From contig NZ_JODL01000048.1 of assembly GCF_000718985.1 (NCBI RefSeq), positions 1 to 20,177 on the forward strand: a stretch of DNA of 20,177 nucleotides. Reading direction: 5' to 3'. The stretch's first letter is position 1, and every line of letters starts with the position of its first letter. The notes under the pieces were generated by a model. That model was not told the origin of the DNA. It did not search any database and was given only the letters and a program-made list of their open reading frames with translations. The position numbers were made by a program, and so were the translations under genes. Shown here in pieces: positions 14,912 through 20,177 of this stretch. This stretch comes from Streptomyces megasporus. GTDB taxonomy: Bacteria > Actinomycetota > Actinomycetes > Streptomycetales > Streptomycetaceae.

Positions 14912-15933
14912 CGATCGGGAAGAGCACCTACGACGGTGCGCGGGGCGGCTACGGGGACTTCCCCGTGGTCCGCCCCCGGCGGCTGCGCACCACGCCGGCC
15001 ATGCGCCGGATGGTGGCCGAGCACCGGCTGCACCCGGCGGAGCTGATCCTGCCCGCCTTCGTGCGGGAGGGCATCACCGAGCCGGTGGCGATCTCCTCCA
15101 TGCCCGGTGTGTACCAGCACACTCGCGACACCCTGCGGAAGGCCGCGGCCGACGCCGTGGCGGCGGGCGTCGGCGGCATCATGCTCTTCGGTGTGCCGGA
15201 GGACGGCAAGAAGGACGCCGTCGGCTCCCCGGGCACCGATCCGGAGGGCATCCTCCAGATGGCGCTGCGCGACGTGCGCGCCGAGGTCGGCGACGACCTG
15301 GTCGTCATGTCCGACCTGTGCCTGGACGAGGTCACCGACCACGGCCACTGCGGCGTGCTGGACGAGCACGGCCGGGTGGACAACGACGCCACGCTGGAGC
15401 GGTACGCCGAGATGGCCTGCGTCCAGGCGGAGGCCGGAGCGCACGTGCTGGGCCCCAGCGGGATGATGGACGGCCAGATCGGATTCGTCCGCCGCGCGCT
15501 GGACGAGGCCGGGCACCAGGACGTGTCGCTGCTGGCCTACACGGCCAAGTACGCCTCCGCGTTCTACGGCCCCTTCCGGGAGGCGGTGAACTCCTCCCTC
15601 CAAGGCGACCGCAGGACCTACCAGCAGGACCCGGCCAACGCCCGGGAGTCGATGCGGGAGCTGGAGCTCGACCTCGCCGAGGGCGCGGACATGGTGATGG
15701 TCAAGCCCGCGATGCCGTACCTGGACGTGCTGAGCCGGGTCGCGGACGCGGTGGACGTTCCCGTCGCCGCCTACCAGATCTCCGGCGAGTACGCGATGGT
15801 CGAGGCCGCCGCGGAGCGCGGTTGGATCGACCGGGACGCGGCGATCACGGAGACGCTCACGGGCATCAAGCGGGCGGGCGCGAACATGATCCTGACCTAC
15901 TGGGCGACCGAGGTGGCCCGGCGGCTCTCCTGA
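14908..15933 (+). CDS. hemB: Delta-aminolevulinic acid dehydratase (porphobilinogen synthase)
   Basis: 341 residues. It condenses two aminolevulinate molecules to porphobilinogen. [20 protein letters not shown] is the family N-terminus. Schiff-base lysines are K214 ([18 protein letters not shown]) and K266 ([12 protein letters not shown]). The metal segment reads [17 protein letters not shown] (134-150): the full three-cysteine zinc site of the E. coli type is not present, so the Mg-dependent type seems more likely. GTG 14908 overlaps the hemD stop (GTGA). The purine-rich GAGGAGGAGGG (14887-14897) is 10 nt upstream. In pathway order hemB acts before hemC, but it lies last in the operon. A bidirectional hairpin follows. 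Confidence 0.95.
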   Translation: MTIGKSTYDGARGGYGDFPVVRPRRLRTTPAMRRMVAEHRLHPAELILPAFVREGITEPVAISSMPGVYQHTRDTLRKAAADAVAAGVGGIMLFGVPEDGKKDAVGSPGTDPEGILQMALRDVRAEVGDDLVVMSDLCLDEVTDHGHCGVLDEHGRVDNDATLERYAEMACVQAEAGAHVLGPSGMMDGQIGFVRRALDEAGHQDVSLLAYTAKYASAFYGPFREAVNSSLQGDRRTYQQDPANARESMRELELDLAEGADMVMVKPAMPYLDVLSRVADAVDVPVAAYQISGEYAMVEAAAERGWIDRDAAITETLTGIKRAGANMILTYWATEVARRLS

Positions 15934-15941
15934 GCCGCCGG

Positions 15942-15962
15942 CCCGCCCGGGAGCCGGGCGGG
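15942..15962. terminator. Terminator at the end of the hem operon
   Basis: A perfect 9-bp stem (CCCGCCCGG at 15942-15950 with 15954-15962) has a 3-nt loop. It lies between convergent hemB (stop 15933) and the Uma2 gene (stop 15964), abutting the latter's stop codon, so it probably ends both transcripts. Confidence 0.75.
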
Positions 15963-15963
15963 G

Positions 15964-16554
15964 TCAGTCCCGGGGGAGGCCGTCCGTGGCGATGGTAATC
16001 TCGACGGACGTCTCGGTGATCTTCACCGGCTCGCCGAAGTCGACGGCCAGTTCGCTGCCGTACCCGCCGCCCTTGGGGTGGGTGTAGAGCCGGCACCGGG
16101 CGGTGTACGGGTCGACGACGAGGTAGGCGGGGACGCCGGCCGCGGCGTACGCCTCCAGCTTGGGGCCGTAGTCGTTGGCGGCGGTGGCCCGGGAGACGAC
16201 CTCCACGATCAGCTCGACGTCCTCGGCCGAGAAGCGCCCGTGGGAGTCGGGCTCCGCACCGTCGGCGATCTTCACCAGATCGGGGGCGAAGCCGTTGAGG
16301 TGGCCGGGGAAGTCGATCCGGACGTCGGAGCCGATCTTCGCGTCGAGGCCGAACTGGTCCTCCAACTGCCGCAGAACCTTCCGGATGATCTCCCAGTGTG
16401 TCCAGCGCTGCGGTGTCATGTGGACGGACCCCTCGACGATCTCGACCTTGTACCCCTCGGGGACGGGCATCCGCTCCAGACGCTCGTAGAGTTCGTCCAA
16501 GGTGATCTCGTCGGACTCGGCCATCTCGATCCTGTCGGTCAACTCGACGGTCAC
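15964..16554 (-). CDS. Uma2-family restriction-endonuclease-like protein
   Basis: 196 residues of the Uma2 (DUF820) family, a PD-(D/E)xK-like nuclease fold greatly expanded in Streptomyces. The pattern is GFAPDLVKIADG (metal-binding Asp), VELIVEVVSRATAANDYGPKLEAYAAAGVPAYLVVDP (Glu and the D/K pair) and a C-terminal beta-rich part. GYKVEIVEGSVHMTP near residue 50 is the usual family lead-in. The biological role is unproven; DNA cleavage is inferred from the fold. GTG 16554 is chosen for its GGAGG 9 nt upstream; ATG 16524 (186 residues) is an alternative. It lies 119 nt downstream of rtcB on the same strand. Confidence 0.87.
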   Translation of the reverse strand: MTVELTDRIEMAESDEITLDELYERLERMPVPEGYKVEIVEGSVHMTPQRWTHWEIIRKVLRQLEDQFGLDAKIGSDVRIDFPGHLNGFAPDLVKIADGAEPDSHGRFSAEDVELIVEVVSRATAANDYGPKLEAYAAAGVPAYLVVDPYTARCRLYTHPKGGGYGSELAVDFGEPVKITETSVEITIATDGLPRD

Positions 16555-16633
16555 GGTGACGCTCCTCCCCGCCGCGCCGGGATGCGCGGCCGCGCGGTAC
16601 AACGATACGTCCGGCCCGTCGGTCACACCCGGC

Positions 16634-16663
16634 GTCCGCGGGACCGGGCGCGGCCCTGCGGAC
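16634..16663 (-). terminator. Possible rtcB terminator
   Basis: GTCCGCGGG (16634-16642) can pair with CCC-T-GCGGAC (16654-16663) with one bulged T and an 11-nt loop, 11 nt beyond the rtcB stop. Moderate stem, no U-run. Confidence 0.4.
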
Positions 16664-16673
16664 ACCCGCCGCG

Positions 16674-17867
16674 TCAGCCCTTGACGCAGACGACCTGCCG
16701 GAGCTTCGCGACCACCTCGACCAGGTCGCGCTGCTGGTCGATGACCTGCTCGATGGGCTTGTAGGCGGCCGGGATCTCGTCCACCACGCCGGAGTCCTTG
16801 CGGCACTCCACGCCGCGCGTCTGCTCCTCCAGGTCCCGGGTGGTGAACCGCTTCTTCGCCGCGTTGCGGCTCATCCGGCGGCCCGCGCCGTGGGAGGCGG
16901 AGTTGAAGGACGCCTTGTTGCCCAGGCCGCGGACGATGTAGGAGCCGGTGCCCATCGAGCCGGGGATGATGCCGTACTCGCCGCTGCCCGCGCGGATCGC
17001 GCCCTTCCGGGTGACCAGCAGGTCCATGCCGTCGTAGCGCTCCTCGGCCACGTAGTTGTGGTGGCAGGAGATGACGGGCGCGAAGGTCGGCCGCGCCTTC
17101 TTGAACTCCTTGCGGACCACGTCCTTCAGCAGACCCATCATGATCGCGCGGTTGCGCTTGGCGTACTCCTGGGCCCAGAACAGGTCGTTGCGGTACGCCG
17201 CCATCTCGGGGGTGTCGGCGACGAAGACGGCGAGGTCGCGGTCGACCAGGCCCTGGTTGTGCGGCAGTTTCCGGGCCACGCCGATGTGGTGTTCGGCCAG
17301 TTCCTTGCCGATGTTCCGCGAGCCGGAGTGGAGCATCAGCCAGACGGCGCCGGTGTCGTCCAGGCAGATCTCGATGAAGTGGTTGCCGCCGCCCAGCGTC
17401 CCCATCTGCCGCGCGGCCCGCTCCCGGCGGAAGCGGACCTCCTCGGCGATGCCGTCGAAGCGGGACCAGAAGTCGTCCCAGCCGGAGGCGTGGGAGTCGT
17501 GGAGGTGGTCGGGGTCCACCGGCTCGTCGTGCATGCCGAAGCCGACCGGGATGGCCTGCTCGATCCGCGAGCGCAGCCGGGAGAGGTCGCCGGGCAGGTC
17601 GTTCGCGGTCAGGGAGGTCTTCACCGCCGACATGCCGCAGCCGATGTCCACGCCGACCGCCGCCGGGCAGACCGCGTCGCGCATGGCGATGACCGAGCCG
17701 ACGGTGGCGCCCTTGCCGTAGTGGACGTCGGGCATGACAGCCAGGCCCTTGATCCACGGGAGCGTCGAGACGTTGTGGAGTTGCCGCATCGCGCCGTCCT
17801 CGACGGTGGCCGGGTCGGTCCACATCCGGATCGGCACCCGCGTGCCGGGAACCTCGGTGTACGACAT
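16674..17867 (-). CDS. rtcB: RNA-splicing ligase RtcB
   Basis: 397 residues. RtcB joins 2',3'-cyclic-phosphate or 3'-phosphate RNA ends to 5'-OH ends using GTP and Mn2+. The metal site is present: D74 and C77 in GVDIGCGM, H163 in GGGNHFIE, H180 in LHSGSRNIG, and H269/H270 in ISCHHNYVAEE. The guanylylated histidine is H326 in SASHGAGRRMSR. The length is normal for bacterial RtcB. The ATG at 17867 has AGGGGGA 9 nt upstream; extension to 18032 would cross the intergenic repeat and lacks similarity. No RtcA, archease, tRNA or RtcR-type activator gene is nearby, so its RNA substrate is not revealed. It is divergent from a lipoprotein gene, with palindromes between them. Confidence 0.95.
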   Translation of the reverse strand: MSYTEVPGTRVPIRMWTDPATVEDGAMRQLHNVSTLPWIKGLAVMPDVHYGKGATVGSVIAMRDAVCPAAVGVDIGCGMSAVKTSLTANDLPGDLSRLRSRIEQAIPVGFGMHDEPVDPDHLHDSHASGWDDFWSRFDGIAEEVRFRRERAARQMGTLGGGNHFIEICLDDTGAVWLMLHSGSRNIGKELAEHHIGVARKLPHNQGLVDRDLAVFVADTPEMAAYRNDLFWAQEYAKRNRAIMMGLLKDVVRKEFKKARPTFAPVISCHHNYVAEERYDGMDLLVTRKGAIRAGSGEYGIIPGSMGTGSYIVRGLGNKASFNSASHGAGRRMSRNAAKKRFTTRDLEEQTRGVECRKDSGVVDEIPAAYKPIEQVIDQQRDLVEVVAKLRQVVCVKG

Positions 17868-18100
17868 GCTCGTTGATCCCCCTGGGAAAAAGTGTGGGCG
17901 CGATCCGCCGTTCGCGTACGGAATGTGGAGGGTACGCGTACGTCCACACACGGAAGGCGGACGTATTGCTGCATATGCCTCGTCGGACGGCGGTCCCCGC
18001 AGGGCGTGCGGTAGACATCGTGCGGTAGACATTGTGTTACGAAGCCACCGGGCTACGGCAACGCGTTTTCGAGCGTTCCCATGGACGAGGGAGTTGGGCA
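17868..18100. promoter_or_regulatory. Divergent rtcB / lipoprotein control region
   Basis: 233 nt without a gene. It holds a nested dyad at 17924-17948 (outer TGTGGA/TCCACA, inner palindrome GTACGCGTAC at 17932-17941) and a 14-bp tandem repeat at 18005-18032 whose units each contain TAGACAT, a -10-like sequence. I could not assign certain promoters in either direction. Confidence 0.55.
18005..18032. repeat. Perfect tandem 14-bp repeat
   Basis: CGTGCGGTAGACAT occurs twice with no gap (18005-18018 and 18019-18032). It lies 69 nt upstream of the lipoprotein start. Each copy carries TAGACA, so it may duplicate a -10 element or a binding site. Confidence 0.85.
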
Positions 18101-18997
18101 GTGCAGCGGAAGGGATACGCCGCCGGCACCGTGCTCGCCGCAGTGCTGGCCGTCGGAGCCGTGGGCTGCACCGGAGCCTCCGGTTCGGGGGCTTCCGCCG
18201 CCGACAGCAAGCCCGGCTCCGTCAGCGCCGAGGCCGCCACGGCCCCACCCGGCACACACCGCGATCTGCCCGATCCCTGCGGGACGGTCGGCGCCGACGT
18301 GCTGAGGGAGATGCTGCCGGGCGTGGAGGAGCGCGCCTCCGCGCGGAAGGGCGGCGGGACACCCGCGGCGTACGAGGGGGAGCGGGCCGTCACCTACGAC
18401 AACGACCGTCGGGTCGGCTGCCGTTGGAAGAGTTCGACCGATCTGGGCAGCCGGCACCTGCTGGTCGACTTCGAGCGGGTGGTGTCGTACGACCCCGCCG
18501 TCAGCGACGACGAGCGGGCGGCGCGCCTCTACGAGGACATGGTGCTGGACGCGGGCATCCCGAGCGAGCCGCCGTCGGAGGAGGGGAGCGCGGAGCCGAA
18601 GGCGTCGAAGGAGGCGGAGGACGCCGAGCAGGCCGGGGACGCCGAGGACGCCGAGAAGGCGTCCCGGGGCGACGCCTCCCGGTCCGACGATCCCGCGGAT
18701 GCGGGCGAGGAGTCCGAGGAGCCGGAGGTCGCCACCCCACGGGCCACGCCCGAAGCCGACCTGGCGCCGCGCCCGTTGAAAGGCGTCGGGGACGCCGCGT
18801 ACATCGACGACGAGCTGGTCACCGCGGACTCGGGCGTCCACCGCGACATCACCCTGGTCTTCCGCACTGGGAACGTCATCGTCACCGTCGAGTACGAGCA
18901 GTGGATGACGGACAAGCGCAGGCTGCCCAACAGCGCCGAACTCCAGGAGAAGGCCCTGAAGTTGGCCCGGAAACTGGTCGGGGAGTTCGACGACTGA
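18101..18997 (+). CDS. DUF3558-family lipoprotein with acidic insert
   Basis: 298 residues. It has a signal peptide VQRKGYAAGTVLAAVLAVGAVGC with the lipid-attachment cysteine at C23 (an AVGC lipobox, slightly atypical). It then shows the DUF3558 pattern RDLPDPCGTVGADVLREMLPG (C60) and GCRW (C107), probably a disulfide pair, and the late block LKGVGDAAYID...GNVIVTVEYEQW. Between about 155 and 222 lies a Glu/Ala/Asp/Ser-rich low-complexity stretch, absent from the neighbouring paralogue. It should sit on the outer face of the membrane. The function of DUF3558 is unknown. GTG 18101 has GAGGGAG (18087-18093) 7 nt upstream; an in-frame TTG at 18032 lies in the tandem repeat and would bury the signal peptide. 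Confidence 0.85.
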   Translation: MQRKGYAAGTVLAAVLAVGAVGCTGASGSGASAADSKPGSVSAEAATAPPGTHRDLPDPCGTVGADVLREMLPGVEERASARKGGGTPAAYEGERAVTYDNDRRVGCRWKSSTDLGSRHLLVDFERVVSYDPAVSDDERAARLYEDMVLDAGIPSEPPSEEGSAEPKASKEAEDAEQAGDAEDAEKASRGDASRSDDPADAGEESEEPEVATPRATPEADLAPRPLKGVGDAAYIDDELVTADSGVHRDITLVFRTGNVIVTVEYEQWMTDKRRLPNSAELQEKALKLARKLVGEFDD

Positions 18998-19231
18998 GGC
19001 GGTGGGCGAGGCGGTGGCCGAGCCGGCGGTCGATTGGGTGCCGCTTGCCGTCCGCCGCCCGGTGTCCGGCACGGGGCCGGGACTGAGACGACGGACACAC
19101 AGCCCGCCATGCCGTCCGGTCGGGCCCGTGTCCGTCCTAGGCTTCCTCCGGTGCCCGTCGCCCGAGTGGCGTACCGTGCCGTCCGACAGGGCGTGTCCCG
19201 GGCGCCCCGTACATCCGGAAGCGAAGGAACC
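18998..19231 (+). other. Intergenic region between the two DUF3558 genes
   Basis: 234 nt. GTGTCCG at 19062-19068 and again at 19128-19134 flank CGGACAC (19092-19098), so two alternative 7-bp stems can form. A -10-like TAGGCT (19138-19143) without a good -35 could start the second gene. Nothing else seen. Confidence 0.35.
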
Positions 19232-19921
19232 ATGCACCACAACGCCAAGCGCACCGCCGTCCGTACGCTTGCCTGCGCCGCCGTGCCCATGCTGCTGGTC
19301 GCGGGCTGCTCCGGCGGCTCCGGTGAGGACGACTCCGCCAAGCCCTCGCCCAGCGTCTCGACCTCCAGTGCGCCCCCCAGCCCGGCGCCCGTGAAGTTCA
19401 CCACGCTGCCCGACCCGTGCAAGACCCTGTCGAAGAAGACGATCGGGGACGTGGTGCCCGAGGCGAAGGAAGCCGGCAAGAACCTGGGTTCCAAGGACGC
19501 CGACGGATACGGCACCTGCCTGTGGAGCGGTCTGGACGGCTACCAGTACCGGACGCTCACCGTCTCCCTCAAGCGCTTCGACTCCGACGTGACGCTCGGC
19601 AGCGGCGACGAGCGGGCCGCGGAGTACGCCGGGCAGCAGGTGGCCGCGGTCTCGAAGGACGAGGCGAACGAGAAGGTGAAGGACGCCCCGCTCGACGGGG
19701 TCGGGGACCAGGCGACGTCCATATCCTTCGAGACGGAGAAGAAGAGCGGGAAGAAGACCGAGGACTACCGCAAGCAGCGGGTCGTGGCCGTCACCGGCAA
19801 CGTCGTGGTGACCGTGGACTACGAGGGCGCCGGTTTCGAGAGCGACAAGACCCCGAAGGCGGAGGACATCCGGAAGGGCGCGGAGAAGGCGGCGAAGGAA
19901 GCCGTCGAGGCGATCAAGTAG
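19232..19921 (+). CDS. DUF3558-family lipoprotein
   Basis: 229 residues. Signal peptide MHHNAKRTAVRTLACAAVPMLLVAGC ends at lipobox VAGC (C26). A Ser/Pro/Asp-rich linker follows, then TTLPDPCKTLSKKTIGDVVPE (C63), GTCLWSG (C96) and LDGVGDQATSISFE...GNVVVTVDYEGAG, the same order as in the upstream lipoprotein, so the two are paralogues. The C-terminus is a Lys/Glu/Ala-rich helix. Membrane-anchored outside the cell; function unknown. ATG 19232 has AAGGA (19224-19228) just upstream. It may have its own promoter (TAGGCT at 19138) since a 234-nt gap separates it from the first copy. Confidence 0.88.
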   Translation: MHHNAKRTAVRTLACAAVPMLLVAGCSGGSGEDDSAKPSPSVSTSSAPPSPAPVKFTTLPDPCKTLSKKTIGDVVPEAKEAGKNLGSKDADGYGTCLWSGLDGYQYRTLTVSLKRFDSDVTLGSGDERAAEYAGQQVAAVSKDEANEKVKDAPLDGVGDQATSISFETEKKSGKKTEDYRKQRVVAVTGNVVVTVDYEGAGFESDKTPKAEDIRKGAEKAAKEAVEAIK

Positions 19922-19995
19922 ATCGGGTGGGGGATCGGGCCGGCGTCCCGTCCCGCCCGTACCCCGTCTCCCCTTCGACCCCCGCCCGACGACTC

Positions 19996-20028
19996 CCGCC
20001 GCCCCGGCGGAGGGCCGGGCATCCGGCC
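19996..20028 (+). terminator. Tandem small hairpins after the second lipoprotein gene
   Basis: CCGCCG (19996-20001) pairs with CGGCGG (20005-20010), and GGCCGG (20013-20018) pairs with CCGGCC (20023-20028). Both are 6-bp stems in the 130-nt gap before the next start. They may terminate the lipoprotein transcript or structure the next leader. Confidence 0.4.
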
Positions 20029-20051
20029 GACGACCTCGCGAGGACACAGCA

Positions 20052-20177
20052 GTGCAACTGACCCGGACTCACCGAATACTCATCGGCGTGGTCGTGGCCG
20101 GGGCGATGGTGATCGCGGCGATCGGCTTCGCCGGATCGTACGCCGCCGTCCGCGACCTCGCCGAGCAGAAAGGTTTC
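20052..20177 (+). CDS. DUF2637 membrane protein, N-terminal fragment (cut by window end)
   Basis: 42 residues visible: VQLTRTHRILIGVVVAGAMV, then IAAIGFAGSYAAVRDLAEQKGF, running off the window. This is the start of Streptomyces DUF2637 proteins (annotated as such or as SpdB-like), whose opening block is a short basic N-terminus and one membrane helix (about residues 9-31), followed in full-length members by more helices and often an HTH-containing C-terminal region not visible here. GTG 20052 has GAGGA (20040-20044) 7 nt upstream. SpdB proteins help plasmid spreading in mycelium, but chromosomal DUF2637 copies are common and no transfer genes are seen here. Confidence 0.8.
   Translation, partial: MQLTRTHRILIGVVVAGAMVIAAIGFAGSYAAVRDLAEQKGF

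Noticed and set aside
18053..20047. 664-codon minus-strand open frame over the lipoprotein genes
   Set aside because: The plus-strand frames have signal peptides, lipoboxes and ribosome-binding sites; the minus frame has none and spans intergenic repeats.
20052..20177. Evidence of an integrated plasmid from the SpdB-like fragment
   Set aside because: DUF2637 proteins are common on Streptomyces chromosomes, and no tra, integrase, attachment site or replication gene is visible.
1..20177. CRISPR arrays, insertion sequences or tRNA genes
   Set aside because: No regularly spaced repeats, transposase motifs or tRNA cloverleaf patterns were found on reading both strands; a search with dedicated tools was not possible.

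Overview
The window is high-GC actinobacterial DNA from Streptomyces or a very close relative. The developmental sigma factor BldN with its anti-sigma factor RsbN, a redox regulator Rex followed by hemA-hemC-hemD-hemB, GTG and TTG starts and Streptomyces-type lipoproteins all point there. It reads as core chromosome: no insertion sequence, phage, CRISPR array or tRNA gene was seen. It opens with the 3' end of a 5S rRNA gene and its terminator, so an rRNA operon ends here.

Layout. (1) 160-2970, plus: a HAD phosphatase, an AcuC-type deacetylase and an actinobacterial protein annotated in relatives only as 'phosphatase'. (2) 3065-5835, plus: a small helix-turn-helix protein, the 32-residue ribosomal protein bS22, an SDR-family protein that appears to lack its YxxxK pair, and a PlsC-type acyltransferase overlapping it by 8 nt. 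(3) 5935-9459, minus: a membrane-bound HAD-IB hydrolase, then bldN, then rsbN. A near-perfect sigma-BldN promoter lies in the bldN-rsbN gap. (4) 9613-15933, plus: a glutaredoxin-like protein, then rex with a Rex operator over its own promoter, then hemA, hemC, hemD and hemB coupled by 4-nt overlaps. (5) 15964-17867, minus: a Uma2-family nuclease-like protein and the RNA ligase RtcB. (6) 18101-20177, plus: two DUF3558 lipoproteins and the start of a DUF2637 membrane protein cut by the window end.

How it works together. Rex senses NADH/NAD+ and probably ties tetrapyrrole synthesis (glutamyl-tRNA to uroporphyrinogen III) to respiratory state. BldN drives aerial development and, through the promoter upstream of rsbN, probably makes its own inhibitor. 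HTH, bS22, SDR, acyltransferase, HAD-IB, glutaredoxin and hemACDB match the gene order of Mycobacterium Rv0500A-Rv0512, so bldN/rsbN and rex look like lineage-specific insertions into an old actinobacterial block.

The least explained elements are non-coding: a nested palindrome and a 14-bp tandem repeat between rtcB and the first lipoprotein gene, three CGATCG palindromes upstream of bldN, and a 17-bp perfect hairpin between the HAD-IB and glutaredoxin genes.
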